Source of the DNA: Metridium senile
Taxonomy: Eukaryota > Cnidaria > Anthozoa > Actiniaria > Metridiidae
Reading direction: 5' to 3'
Assembly (NCBI GenBank): GCA_949775045.1
Contig: OX459101.1
Span: forward strand, 17,576,180 to 17,640,179
DNA length: 64,000 bases
Position 1 is the stretch's first letter, and each line of letters opens with the position of its first letter. The notes beneath the pieces are model-generated. The model saw nothing but the letters and a program-made list of their open reading frames with translations, was not told the DNA's origin and made no database searches. Shown one piece after another: positions 1-14,385 of the stretch. The position numbers and the translations under genes were made by a program.

Positions 1-35
1 GTGAATGCTCTGATCCCAGGTGTACGTATAATTAT

Positions 36-229
36 GACAGCGGTGGTATTTATAGACTGCTCAACAGTCCCTACTTTTACGCGAAAACTCCGAGGAAACG
101 AGTTGAATTTCGATCGCGAGAGAATGAGGAGATGATTAACGGCCGAGCGGGTAGTAATCCCCAACTCGTTTTCTCGGATTTTTTCTCTCGTAAAATAGGG
201 GCTGTTTTGCAGTCTATGATATTTATATG
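36..229. mobile_element. Foldback MITE (family 1)
   Basis: The outer ends (36-60 and about 201-229) are imperfect inverted copies that include TATAGACTGC / GCAGTCTATGATA. The inner arms at 72-105 and 161-200 (ACTTTTACGCGAAAACTCC against CTCGTAAAATAGGGG-type sequence) also pair. A truncated relative lies at 27653-27770, joined directly to an EGF exon tail of gene B. No ORF is present. This is a non-autonomous repeat of unknown superfamily. Confidence 0.55.
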
Positions 230-285
230 CCTGGTTCATTCGTTAATGTTGTTGTCGGCGTGAGGCCTACTCTGGGGTCCATGTT

Positions 286-1272
286 CGCCTATAGACTTTC
301 ACAAAGTCCCTTTTAGCCCCCCTGCACTCCTAGCTCGTTTCGCGCTTCGCGCTCAACTTACTGGCTCGCTTCGCTCGTTACTGTAACAAACTTTGCATAA
401 CTAGTCCTGTGATAAACGAGTTCGACTTGGGCAAGTCTAGTTCGCCTATAGACTTTCACAAAGTCCCTTTTAGCCCCCCTGCACAAGGGACTTTTCCTAC
501 TTGCAGCGCGCCAAATTTACCGGTTGGTTTTTCAACCGGAGGCGTGGCTTATAACGTATCAAAATCCCTCCAATCACGAAGCATTCCTCCTTCATGCTTG
601 TCAATCATTCACCCAAGTCAAATACCTTTAGGTGTTGTGCAGAGAGCTCAAATCACAACTGAGCTAAATCTAAACAATTTGTAGTAGTTTTTGTCGAAGA
701 ATTTCTTGTATTTAGAAGTTACTGGAATACAAAATTGTCCTCAGTTTCTGCATGTATATATTCTGCAGTTCTGATGGAGAAAGAAAGCTAATTGTTTGGT
801 GTTCTAGATTCTTCAGAGGATTAAGATGCGGCGAAGCTGTTGACACCGCGTCCGCCGACTAAGTATTTTCCTTATAGCGCTTTTAAAGTTTGTTCTTAGG
901 TGTATTTTACAACGTTTGTATTTTACATTGTATTTTACAACGTTTGGTTAGAAACTTCAACTCTTTGATATGTTTTTGTTGGCGTATTATCTTCGTTATC
1001 AATGTTTTGAGAACATTCGTGACTATATGTCAAAGGTCGTGTATAATGCGCTCCACTCCCTGAAAGACGATCGCCATAAATTTTCGCGCCAAAAGTTTAT
1101 CTCCCGATTCGATTTCCTGCAGGTGAAACAAGTCGAACTCGCTTTGCGGCTCCTAGCTCGTTTCGCGCTTCGCGCTCAACTTACTGGCTCGCTTCGCTCG
1201 TTACTGTAACAAACTTTGCATAACTAGTCCTGTGATAAACGAGTTCGACTTGGGCAAGTCTAGTTCGCCTAT
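286..1272. repeat. Nested direct repeats (45 bp and 123 bp)
   Basis: A 45-bp block (286-330) recurs at 441-485. A 123-bp block starting CTCCTAGCTCG (327-449) recurs at 1150-1272 with no difference that I can see. Both copies of the 123-bp block contain CGCGCTTCGCGC-type palindromes. No gene is recognisable between the copies, and the small ORFs there are not convincing. Confidence 0.7.
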
Positions 1273-1350
1273 TACCGCCTATTACCGCCTAATACCGCCT
1301 TTTACCGCCTATTACCGCCTAATACCACCTGATTCCACTTAATGCCGCCT
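1264..1350. repeat. Minisatellite, ATTACCGCCT-type 10-mer
   Basis: Degenerate 10-bp units (ATTACCGCCT, AATACCGCCT) run tandemly from the end of the 123-bp repeat. The same AATACCGCC word is part of the larger minisatellite at 3612-3925. Confidence 0.75.
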
Positions 1351-1774
1351 ATCAGTAATAATTCTAAAATCATCTAATATTATAACATCATTATTTTCCT
1401 TTTGGGTAAATCAATTCAAAAATATCCGCTATAGAAGGGAATTAATAATTCCTCCTATAGCTATATGGAACAACTGGACCATCGATCCTGACCATGGATG
1501 CACATGCATAAATGCATTTAAAATATACTGTAGAAAAAAGGAAGACTGGACATTTCTGATAGTCACTTCAAGTACTTTAGCTATAGTGAGACTTACAAAT
1601 ATACTATTTGTATATTCCTTAACTCTTACCTGCATGTACTTGAAATGTACCAAAAATATGGGTCTGAATTAAAAGGTCAGGTTAGAAAATACCTTCTGTG
1701 TGTATGATTATGATTGTCGTGGAGAAATAAGCAATTTATGTAATTGCAATTATAGAAGCCTGAAAAAAATTTGG

Positions 1775-1862
1775 GACTTCAATGGGATTTGAACCCATGA
1801 CCTTTGCAGTGCCGGTGCAATGCTCTACCAACTGAGCTATGGGTTCAAATCCCGTTGAAGTC
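1775..1862 (-). tRNA. tRNA-like sequence inside a 24-bp inverted repeat
   Basis: On the minus strand the tRNA-like body reads ATAGCTCAGTTGG (A box), an anticodon arm whose loop CCGGCAC would give GGC, and GGTTCAAATCC (B box), ending in a TGAAGTC acceptor half. The matching 5' acceptor strand GACTTCA is not adjacent: a 15-nt reversed copy of the T arm separates them. As a result 1775-1798 and 1839-1862 form a 24-bp inverted repeat with one mismatch. Position 33 of the loop is C instead of T. This looks like a tRNA-derived repeat (SINE head or foldback), not a working tRNA gene. Confidence 0.4.
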
Positions 1863-3500
1863 ATATAACCGCGGATCAGACCCTCATACATAAAATACCT
1901 TCTGTTTACTCTATTTACTAGTTAGAGTGCTTACACTATGCCTATGAAATAAAAACTAAATAGTTACTAACTAATAGTTTTTATTTAGTGACTATTACAT
2001 GTAGCTATAGTCACTACCTGGAGTCACTATCACTCAACTGGAACAACTTTAGTAACAATACAAAAGAGAAAGCAATGCAAATATTCAAGAGTTTAGAAAG
2101 TTAATGCTTTATTTAATAACCTGTGAAACTGGCAAAGTTTACTCATTAGAGTGTAATATTCCGATTCAAACAATAGAAAACAAAAGAATTAGACTGTAAT
2201 AGTACTACATTTTTCATGGGTTTGTGAAAACTACTCTGATGAAATGAATGTTGAAACAATAAAGTTTGCCTCTATTGAATAAATTATTAACTTTCTATTA
2301 GTCTTTCTCTTTAATATCGACGAAACCATGCACGTTTTGCTGACGGCTGCCAGTTCAGTGAGTCAACATAAAGGTCAGTTTTCTTTAGTGTATTTTGTTC
2401 GAAAAAAATAACAACATCCAAATGAATGCAAACTAGAGTAACTTACCCATAAAATGATGTTTTTACTTGCTAAAATTAGTCTATCGTGATGTATAGTGAG
2501 CGAACGGATTGTTGTATTTTTACTCAGATCATCGAGTGACAATTCGATGTATAACAGCATGCATGTGAGATTGCTAAACTCTTCTCAAAAACATGCTTGA
2601 TAGCATTTAAAGTGAAAATAAAGTCTTAGACTGTCCAGAGGTCAACTTAAACTATGAAATAATGACCATTTCATGCAAAATTTATACCGAAATGTCGACA
2701 TTCGTGATGACTTAATATGTCAAAACTCGAAAATATGGAATTTTCGTCGACCTATAGTATGCCAAAAACTTGCTGGCCGCAAAATGTTTTTGTATCTCAT
2801 GAAAGACCAATCTTTCATCTTTCTACCACAATAATTTTATAGTCGTGCGACGATCTACTTTTGAGTTGTGATTTTTTTTTGTATTTGATCATATTTTAGC
2901 TAACTGCGAAACCTCATTTTTTGCGTGTCGTTAAGTTATTTTTTTTTTTTTTCTAATTAAATAAATGATTTCAAAATTTTGAGAGTGCTACATTATTGGT
3001 GAGATGTACATCTATTAATATCTGAAAGGAATAAGTTTTATACGAAATGTTCATAAAGATACAGAGGTTCAAACATCAGTCAAACTTTAATAACAAGAAG
3101 TGGCCAAAAGCCTAATTTAGGCCTTCAACTTGACCCCCTTGAAACTAAGCGAAAATTTAACGAGACTCATTATGAACCCGTTTTATACACTTTATTATAA
3201 TTTATATTATATACAATTTATATACTATAAATTTGCATAATTAATGTAGCGGTAAATTTAAAGGTAGTGTTCAGCTGTTGCGTAGCAACGCTTTGCTTCT
3301 ATGGCGGCATGAAGAGACAAGTTCATTGCGTTTATTGAGAGATGATAATTAATTAATTATGCAAATTTATAGTATATAATAGATGGTTATGAATATTCTT
3401 GTCATTAAAATCCCCTGAAGTGTGAGTAATCACGAAACAGGCTTGTCGGGATGAAAGTTTAGTCTATTTGTTTTTTCTATCGTTAATATATTCCGCTCTA
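1863..3500. other. No gene recognised
   Basis: AT-rich sequence with poly-T runs (2872-2880, 2938-2951) and short ORFs under 75 codons that show no domain or codon signal. Nothing else can be supported. Confidence 0.5.
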
Positions 3501-3535
3501 CATTTATGTATCGAGCACTGTACTACGGATAAATC

Positions 3536-3592
3536 GATATATAAAGATATATATAAATATATATATATAAATATATATATATAAAGATGTAT
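3536..3592. repeat. AT-rich microsatellite (ATATATAAA)
   Basis: Alternating ATATATATAAA / ATAAAGATAT units. Confidence 0.85.
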
Positions 3593-3611
3593 GAATGTTT
3601 AAATTACCTAA

Positions 3612-3930
3612 TGTTGCAATATTTTGCTCTTTTTTGCCAACATCACCTAATATGCCTGACATCAATATCATTTGCTGCAATATTTTGCTCTTTTTGGCCA
3701 ATACCGCCCAATACCGCCTAATGCTGCCATTAGCCACTGCAATATTTTGCTCTTTTTGGCCAATACCGCCCAATACCGCCTAATGCTGCCATTAGCCACT
3801 GCAACATTTTGCTCTTTTTGGCCAATACCGCCCAATACCGCCTAATGCCGCCATTAGCCGCTGCAATATTTTGCCTTTTTTGGCCAATACCGCCCAATAT
3901 CGCCTAATGCCACCATTAGCCGCGGCGGTT
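3612..3930. repeat. Minisatellite, units of about 62-65 bp
   Basis: About five tandem units, each with a TGCAATATTTTGCTCTTTTT-type stretch, CAATACCGCCCAATACCGCC and ATTAGCC. The first two units lack the CCGCC part. The array gives spurious ORFs in both strands. Confidence 0.85.
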
Positions 3931-4513
3931 TTGGACCCCAGAGTAGGCCTGGCGTGTAAGTAGGTGTTAGTCATTGTATTAGCAGATTGCTTGAAGTCGT
4001 GAATGAGTCTATTGTAATCGTTATCGAAACTATTAGTGAAATCGTTATTCCTGAGGTTAGCTATACAGCTATTAAAAAAAAAAAAAAAACACGTAGAATA
4101 CTGGTTACTGCATACTGAATAGTGCATTGCAAGACCGAAATGCATTTTGGGTCATGTAATATTGTTTAAATTAAAATATATATAACATTAGTTATTTTAT
4201 TCTTAGTGCATTCCATTCAAAACAATATACGAGCTAGTTATTGAGACCAACAATGCCATTGGGTCTTGGAATGTTCTATTCAGTATTCGAAGCTTTTTAA
4301 AATAGCTGTATACTGCACATTTTGCATTTTGCGTTGATAAAAAGAATATTTTATAGATCTGGTGATGAAGAGAGAGTCATATTACACAAAGCCTACGTGA
4401 AGACTAAATTACACATGAGCCAGGACATTTGAACAATAGGAAAATTAAATCAACGCTTATAAAAAGTAACATGTAATATTAAATTTTTACTGAATAAATT
4501 TTACCATACATAC

Positions 4514-6760
<2,247 letters not shown>

Positions 6761-9135
6761 TGATTACCATCACAACTAAAAATATACAAAAAATGGGCGA
6801 TAAGAAAATGCATTTTTTACCAACTCTTTGTTTGTTTTACAAAAATATCAAGAACAACAGGAGCAACAAGAACAACAAGACAAACAACAACAAGAACAAC
6901 AAGAAGTTAAGTAAAATAAAAAGAGAAAGACTAAGAATAAGAAGTAAAATAGTAGGAGAAAAAGAAGAAAAAGGAGATAATCAAGGAAAACAGGAAGAAG
7001 AAAAAATGCTAATCAGTTTTATGAGAAAATAAGTGAATTAAAAAGAGGACGATCAACAAAAACAGGAAGAAGAAGATAAAAATAGAAAAATAAGAAACAA
7101 GCAGGAGAGAAAAAAGAAGAATATATTAATAGAAATGTTGAAGGAAAAAATCAGACTGATGTAAAAAAGTGAATCTAAAAGAAGAAAATAAACGAAAACA
7201 GGAAGAAGAAGAAGAAGAAGAAGATACTAATTCAATGTGGAATCCCACTCGTCGGCCAATAAATTTGTTTATAATATTCCTCTCTAAGAAAACTTTCTAA
7301 ACTTTTTTTGAGTAAGTAGTCAGGGCAACTTAACTCAAATGTTAAGGGTTATTTTTTTAGATAAAGAGTGAAGATGGCATGATCCATAACGCAAACAAGT
7401 TAATTTAACCCCTATCAAGATCAAAATATCTCCTGCAAAGGTTTTGATAACTCTTTAGCGGAGTTGAGACATCTGCAGTTAAAATATAAAGTCGAAAAAC
7501 GGATTATTCTGATAATGTCATCTAAGCTCCTTTTATTTTGTTATTAATCAACAGCTTTATCCATAAATACCATGAAAGTTTTATCCATAAATACACTAAA
7601 ATCAATATAGAACAATTTAATCGAGCTCGAGTGAATAACAAATTACGGTGAAAAAGAGAATATCCATAAAATGAATTTTTTGAAGATAAACCAACGATGA
7701 ACCGGCTGAAAATTATAAGGTTTAGAAGTAAATAAGATCACTTAATATTTCAAGAAGTCAGATTGATCGATAAATTGACTAAAATCGAGTGAAAACAAAT
7801 TAAACACTATAATCCAGTCAAAATCCATAAAACTATAACAGAGTGCGAAACATTACGAGATCAAAACCCCTAAAACTTGGCTGATGAAGCTGAACTATAA
7901 GTTTCTTCTCAAAATGACGATTTTTAATCGGAAACTCACACTTGACCAAAACTCTTTTTATTTAGATTTAGAGCATTCTAGAAAACATTATACAGGTGAT
8001 AGATTTATGCTCGTATTTCATATTTTGTGTGCTCAACAATGTACAACTTAAACAAAGAATATTCAAAACAGAATAATATACCTTTATCTATATATATAAA
8101 TCTCCTAAAATCTAGGGAAAGCTATACAAAACTCTATGAACTGAAAAGAGAGTTGAGTTAAGATAACTATTGTTAGCGCTCTTAATGTTAGAGTTAAATC
8201 CACACCCCAAAAATGACATTGGATAAAAAAAAAACAGTGCAAAAGTAAATCAACTTGACACATATGTTAAAGAACAAATAAATAAACAAAACCACATAGA
8301 GAAAGAACGGGTTTTCATAGTTACCGTTTATAGCAAAACGATGATCAGCTCCCTGGATTTGCTCATCTTTGTACCAGAGCAGAACAAGAATAAATTAACA
8401 ATCTATTTGTCAAATTGGAAGGTTCTTGATCAACAAACGGATATATTAATTATACTGCCGTCCAATTAGGCTTATTAGCTACCATTGACGTCATTGAAAT
8501 ATAGGAATAAGGCATAAAAAGTTAGAACAAAACCAAAAATAAAAATAAAAATAAAGAAGAATAAATAAAAATAAGAAAATAACCGAATTAAAAAGAGGAT
8601 AATAGACGAAAACAGGAAGAAGAAGATGTTTCAATTACGCCTTTTCAAATGAATAATTAAGAGCGGAAGTCTGTTAAGGTCAGGTATGATCGGTAAAATG
8701 AAAAAAATGAAAATCCTTCAAACTTTGCCAGAATGTAGATCTTTATGAACTATTCATACTGTGTGAGTTTCGTTTCCATCGGATAAATATTTTCGGAGAA
8801 CGAGGACAATATTGGATTTTCGAGTTTTCGGTCGATTTTTCGAGGTCGTTCTACCGCATTGCAAAAATTGCTAGATTTCGCCATAAAATTTGTGTAGTTT
8901 GTCAAAAACTATAGCGTTTCATAAAATACAGATAATTTCTTATAATATGTCAAATTATTACGACGTTTTAAATTAAAACAAATATTTTTTTCAGATTTTT
9001 GAGTTATTTTTCAATTTTCAATTTTCCGAAGGGTAAATTCAACGCAAAATATCTCCACTTTCTATCTCAATGTTTTATTTATCTAGTCACGTGAGAATTT
9101 AAAGAATTAACATAATTTTGTACGCGATGAAAATT

Positions 9136-9373
9136 ACTCAGGCTACACTGATTTATCTTTTCTATCTATGGGTTTATCGTTGTGTCGAGATTACACATGA
9201 CGTAATGCCACAGGTAAACCACCTCCAAATACTACTGTACACGCAGGGGAGCCTGAGTCTAGGTTTACCTTTTCTATCTATGGGTCTATCGTTGTGTCGA
9301 GATTACACATGACGTAATGCCACAGGTAAACCACCTATCACGTAGCCTGAGTAAACGCACTAAGTGCGTCTAG
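9136..9373 (+). mobile_element. Small rolling-circle-like element 1
   Basis: The 3' end is a 15-nt hairpin, ACGCAC-TAA-GTGCGT (9355-9369), directly followed by CTAG (9370-9373) and then T, the classic Helitron 3' terminus. The 9-nt word AGCCTGAGT occurs inverted at 9136-9144, direct at 9250-9258 (followed by CT) and direct at 9344-9352 just before the hairpin. Two copies of a segment of about 66 bp (9158-9224, 9273-9338) lie between. It is non-autonomous. The family call is an inference from termini only. Confidence 0.55.
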
Positions 9374-9704
9374 TTACGTATGCAATAAGAACAGTGTTCG
9401 TTTAGTGAATCAAGTATTCTTTACTATCAATACACGTCACTTCCGGTGCTGACTGAAGGGCAACAAAGTCGTAGTTACCTCCAAGCGGCTCTTGTTTTTA
9501 GTTTATTCTAAAAATGCCGGGTTCTAGCTAAGTGATTTTGAACTCTCGAGGTGACAGTTTTTTCGTAGAAGAAACTATAAATACCGAATTGAAAATAATA
9601 ACTATAAGATATAAAAAAGAGTTTCTTTGAATTAAGTTATTAAAAAATGTCACATATATGAAGCCGTTAATGTTCTTGAAATATCGAATTGAATCAATCA
9701 AATT

Positions 9705-9870
9705 ACCGCATGCTCGTGTGTTAAGTATAGTTTAATAAACGAGCAGGAGTGTTTTATCAGGTTTAAAATCCCGAGGGCGAAGCCCAAGGGATTTTAAACC
9801 TGATAAAACACGTTCTGCGAGTTTATTGAACGGCTTAAAAAACTCATTAGTAATTCATGACCATTTTGTC
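9705..9870. mobile_element. Foldback MITE (AACGAGCAGGAGTG family)
   Basis: The arms GAGTGTTTTATCAGG... and ...CCTGATAAAACACG fold on a short GGGCGAAGCCC centre. Relatives occur at about 33340-33740 and 50080-50530. No ORF is present. Confidence 0.7.
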
Positions 9871-10004
9871 CAATATCGATGAAACAAAAGAAAACGGAAG
9901 GTTGTTTGCATTTGGGAATTGATCTACACTAATAATAGAGGAATGCTAACCAACTTGAATGCAAATGAACTTGATGACATTTCGTTGCAAACTTTTCATC
10001 GATT

Positions 10005-10082
10005 GCCTCAGTAGCATAATGGCTTAAAGCTCGGATACAACCAGAGCAGAAGATCTCGGTTCGAATCCTGGCATTGGCATTC
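10005..10082 (+). tRNA. tRNA-like sequence with A and B boxes
   Basis: TAGCATAATGG (10012-10022) resembles a pol III A box, and GGTTCGAATCC (10058-10068) is a perfect B box at tRNA spacing. I cannot fold a convincing acceptor stem or assign an anticodon. It could be a degenerate tRNA or the head of a SINE. Confidence 0.35.
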
Positions 10083-10196
10083 ATGATCAAAGTATTTTTT
10101 TCGCCAAAAATCTAAAAGTAAATTATTTCTAAGTCTGATGTTCACTCGTCAGTAGAGATGGGGGGATGGGGGGAAGGGTAATATCTGAAATATGGA

Positions 10197-10244
10197 CATG
10201 AAGCATTATATAATGACACATGTGCCATTATATAATGCTTCATG
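10197..10244. repeat. 19-bp perfect hairpin
   Basis: CATGAAGCATTATATAATG pairs exactly with CATTATATAATGCTTCATG across a 10-nt loop. I see no clear target duplication. Confidence 0.7.
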
Positions 10245-11049
10245 TTCATTTGCATTCCATTGTTCTTCTATTGTACATCATCATTCCCCTGGGCCGCATT
10301 CAAATCCCTCCGCGTTTCAGCCGTAGATTATGCGATATACAATGCTTTCCTCGTGACCAGAGAGGGGCATCGGATTGGACAAAATGGTCATGAATTATTA
10401 ATGAGTTTTTTAAATGACAAATAGACAATATATATCAATCGTGGTCACTGAACGGAACTGGGAAACGTTATATTCTTTGATCCATTTTCTAGGCACAGCT
10501 GCCAGGATCAAGCATGCATTATTCTCCCTATGACCATATTTGGTGTATGTGTTATTTTATTGCACATTGTATAGTATCACTATGGTTACCAGAGACAGCT
10601 GAGCGACCTCCCTATCAAACTACTGTAGAGGCAGAGAGAGTCCAGAGGATTATGGGATACCATTTATGAAGAAGAAAAAAGAAATGAAAGAGAAGGATAT
10701 TGAACATATAAAAACTGAAACAGCTTTCTAGAATTAAAGTATTGTGTTAAGATGTTTCTTGTATAATCAAACAAAAGGCACTAGAACAGTGCAATATTCA
10801 CAATACAGTGGTCAAACGACTACGCATGCGTGGAAAAATTATTTGTTTAAAAATTCATTAGCAAGTGAAAACACAAAAGACGTGTTTCATTTCTTTTATA
10901 AAATAACAATCACGCGAAACGACAAAAAAGTACCTTTCTCAGTTCTTTTGACGATGTCATTTCTTCCTAGGTTGCATTTCATCAAAAATGACTAGTAAGC
11001 GCGCCCGAAAGATCAAAACAACAACAACACGACCACATCAGCAACGCTG

Positions 11050-11623
11050 TAATGTTATCGTGTCAAAATAAAAGCCATTATTATTATTATTATTATTTCC
11101 TTTATTTCACAAACAATCATTTACAATAAATGTTGCTGGTAGCTTATTTCAGCTCAAGATCTGAAGCACTTTTCTTAATATGTGAGCTGTCCCTAGAAGT
11201 ACAGATTTCTGAATGTCTATGATACTGATCTTTTCTCAATCTAGCTTATTCAAGTGGTTTTTGAATTGCTTTGAAATGGCCCCTAACGAACCTATAACAA
11301 TTGGTATTGTCATTGTTTTCTGTTTCCAAAGCCTTTCTAACTCTATTCTTACATCTTGGTACTTGTCGATCTTCTCCTTTTCTTTCTCATTAACCCTGTG
11401 GTCCGCTGGTACAGCAATATCAATTAGTTGGACCTTCTTTTCTGTTTTGTTGATAACTATAATATCAGGTCTTCCTGCTGTTATTTTTCTATCCGTGTAC
11501 ACATTGAAGTCCCACAGTATTTTAACTTGGTCGTTTTCTGTTACTGGTTGTGGTGAATGGTCCCACCACTTTTCCGTACTCGGCATTCTGTTTCTTATTA
11601 TTATCATCATCATCATCATCATT

Positions 11624-11661
<38 letters not shown>

Positions 11662-11691
11662 TATTATTTTTTTTATTATTATTAACAACAA
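11050..11691 (-). pseudogene. 3' end of an R2-like non-LTR retrotransposon (endonuclease domain)
   Basis: On the minus strand from 11593 the frame reads a C-terminal retrotransposon segment with RPDIIVINK, LIDIAVPAD, KIDKYQD and IPIVIGSLG. This is the pattern of the restriction-like endonuclease (PD-x-D/E-x-K type) at the C end of some metazoan non-LTR elements. An early TGA follows HLNKLD at 11236, yet the next stretch in the same frame (IQKSVLLGTAHILRKVL) continues the usual C end, so the copy carries a nonsense mutation. The 5' side is cut off at a CAT-repeat array. The 3' end is an ATT repeat at about 11080-11097. Confidence 0.75.
11598..11672. repeat. (CAT)n microsatellite
   Basis: CAT/ATT triplet array inside the non-LTR remnant. 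Confidence 0.9.
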
Positions 11692-11884
11692 AAGTTGCCG
11701 TTGAATATGCGCGCGCTCTTGAAAATGGCGTGGGTGTGTTTCATGCTCTCATGAAACACGGTTGTTTGACCAATCAACGCCCGCGTACCATTCGTCAATT
11801 ATTTTTTAATGATTGATCCATTTCTGCACAAACTGTAAGTTTAACTGGATCCATGGAAAACAGCTTGATGCCTATATGGGTTGA

Positions 11885-12047
11885 GAGGTTTTCAGCCACT
11901 TATAAACTTTGAGCATTTCAAAGTGTTTATCGTTTGTCACTCGGCGTGTCTTTTATATTAAGCCCAAATTCTCGCTTTCTGATTGGTCAGTTAACTTGTA
12001 CAAAACTTTAATAAGGTGGCCACGGTAAAGTGCGTCGCATTGTAAAC
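11885..12047. mobile_element. MITE half-copy (GGTGGCCACGGTAA end)
   Basis: Matches the right half of the element at 55060-55683 and the inverse of 61728-62027 (CACTCGGCGTGTCTTTTATA, TTCTCGCTTTCTGATTGG). Only one end is present here. Confidence 0.65.
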
Positions 12048-12068
12048 ATGGTAAAGGGCTTAATCACA

Positions 12069-12650
12069 TTGAGACGTTAAACAAGTGCTTAATGTTTTTA
12101 ATGATAATAATAAATCATTCAGATTTCTTATACGCATATACATATCTAAAAGCTAAAAGCAGTCTAAATTGATTTACACGGTACCGGACGAATTTTGACC
12201 GATCAAAAAACCGACCTGGACATGCAGTTCACACAGAATCGATCAATATTTTCGTTCTGTTTAGGCGAGACCATCAAAACCGGGCAATTGTGAGTCAGTG
12301 GTCCGGCTGAAGAATCGACCGGTACCGTGTAAACGTAGCCTGCATGAGACGCTAAAAAGTGTTTTGCTTAATGATTATAATAAATCATTCCGATTTCTTA
12401 TTCGTATATACTAATCTAAAAGCTAAAAGCAGTCTAAATATATTGAGACGCTACAATTCAAAGTGTTTTTTTTTTTTAATGATTATAATAAATTGTTCTG
12501 ATTTCTTGTACGTTTATACATAACTAAAAGCTAAAAGCAGTCTAAATATATTGAGACGCTAAAAAGTGTTTTTTTTTTAATGATTATAATAAATCGTTCA
12601 GATTTCTTGTACGTCTTTGATATACATATCTTAAAGCCATAAGCAGTCGT
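12069..12650. repeat. Four-copy tandem array (about 100 bp) with an inserted TIR element
   Basis: Units TGAGACG(C/T)TA...AATGATTATAATAAAT...CTAAAAGCAGTCTAAAT begin near 12069, 12346, 12442 and 12551. The first and second units are separated by a 166-bp element (12172-12337) whose ends TTTACACGGTACCGG / CCGGTACCGTGTAAA are inverted copies. Confidence 0.7.
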
Positions 12651-12674
12651 TTTGTGTGCAGTTAGTTTATGGGA

Positions 12675-12880
12675 CTTAGACCCCGGCTACACGGATCCGG
12701 ATACTTTTGAAACTGCATACTTTTTGACGCGAATCGGCCTATCGTCCACTCGAATCCAGTAATCCAGTTACCGAAACCGCATACTTTTACTTGAATCCTC
12801 CGGATACGCGGATTCGTGTGGACACAAAAATATTTCTATGCGGTTTTAGCCGAATCGTATTCGTGTAGACAAGGCCTTAT
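12675..12880. mobile_element. Possible TIR element (CCGGCTACACGGAT)
   Basis: The end CCCGGCTACACGGATCCGGATAC and the end GTATTCGTGTAGACAAGGCC are loosely inverted. The inside repeats GCATAC and CGAATC words. The boundaries are uncertain. Confidence 0.4.
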
Positions 12881-13179
12881 AATATACTGTACAAGATTAC
12901 TCGACTCTGGTTGGACGAGAGGATCAGTACAATTGAATTATAAATTGTACTGTGCAGAGTACCAATTAGGTTTTCAGTGTTTTTTTTTCGTGATGTTTTG
13001 AAAGTTTTCAAATTGGACTCGCCTAAAAGGTTCGTCATATTTTAAAAGCTTTCAAAACGTCACTTGTACCTATTAACTACGAATTGTACTCAAGATCGTG
13101 CGATTTCCTATACTAATTATAAATTATAAATACTAGTTTTAGCACTTATAGTTTTAATACTTCTTATCATATATACAGC

Positions 13180-13892
13180 TATTTCAATTAACGTTGTCCA
13201 TCTGATCTGGAATGGTCGATCTGAGACCGATAGGAATTGTGGGAGCTCATTAAATTTCAAATACATTGTTTTAATCACACTTGAATGATGCTGAATTACA
13301 GATAGCAGTATTTCAGAAGTAAACATTAATATTCAAGTGTTATTATAATAGTGCATTTGCAGTTTAACGAGTTTCCACAATTCCTATCGGTCTCATATCA
13401 ACCATTCCAGATGGACAACGTTAATTGAAATAGGTGTTTACATACATAATCATTTTGTGTAAAATCATAATTTTCAAACCTGAAAGGGTTTGGAAACCTT
13501 TGATTATCTTTAATAAATTATGATTAGATATTTCGGTCTATGAGCAAGGACCGTCGCTAATAAGTGTATTTACAAAATTTGTGTATTTGAATGATGCTGA
13601 ATTACAGATAGCAGTATTTCAGAAGTAAACATTAATATTCAAGTGTTATTATAATAGTGCATTTGCAGTTTAACGAGTTTCCACAATTCCTATCGGTCTC
13701 AGATCAACCATTCCAGATGGACAACGTTAATTGAAATAGGTGTTTACATACATAATCATTTTGTGTAAAATCATAATTTTCAAACCTGAAAGGGTTTGGA
13801 AACCTTTGATTATCATTAATAAATTATGATTAGATATTTCGGTCTATGAGCAAGGACCGTCGCTAATTAGTGTATTTACAAAATTTGTGTAT
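13180..13892. repeat. Inverted repeat plus 305-bp tandem duplication
   Basis: 13283-13587 is repeated almost exactly at 13588-13892. The arm at 13180-13245 is the reverse complement of 13370-13432 (words AACGTTGTCCATCTG and CCGATAGGAATTGTGG). A palindromic element appears to have been partly duplicated in tandem. No coding potential. Confidence 0.8.
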
Positions 13893-14055
13893 TCTTAGAA
13901 ACACTAAAACTCAAACTTTAATTGAACAACTGTTGAGCAAACTGGAAGAAGTGAAAGATTCACTTATAGGACGTAATAAACCCTGACCTGGTCATCAGAT
14001 ACGTGCATTGTTATGACAATGAATATTTATTAGGAAGACATTTTGTAATGGTAAA

Positions 14056-14385
14056 CACAGCGGTCAAACGAATACGCATGTGTGGCAAAATTTTCACAGC
14101 GGTAAATTTGCCATTGTAAACATTAGGAATTTCGAACTACAGTCGATTTATAAGAAATTCCCTGAAAATATAACCTTGAATTTTCATGTACATAACCTTT
14201 GTTATATTGTGAAGCTATATAACATTAATTGATTTATTCGTTTGTATTTTTGTTTATATTTTGGGAAAAAAGCGATGAAAGTCCATAGTATTTATTGAGT
14301 CCGTACGAATGTCAGATTTGTGTGCTGGATCAATTTGCTTGTTTTCTTTTTTCGCGCATGCGTGGTCGTTTGGCCGCTGTGTTAT
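14056..14385. mobile_element. MITE with AACACAGCGGYCAAACG ends
   Basis: The ends AACACAGCGGTCAAACGAATACGCATG and the inverted CGCATGCGTGGTCGTTTGGCCGCTGTGTT bound 330 bp. A diverged copy at 46999-47283 lies in a TTC38 intron. A third end-like piece is at 10811-10840. Confidence 0.7.

Noticed and set aside
3504..4145. ORFs with GGIRRYWAVLAKK repeats
   Set aside because: Repeat peptides from a minisatellite, with no independent support.
11213..11704. 163-codon plus-strand ORF with poly-Ile
   Set aside because: Antisense shadow of the non-LTR endonuclease frame plus the CAT repeat.
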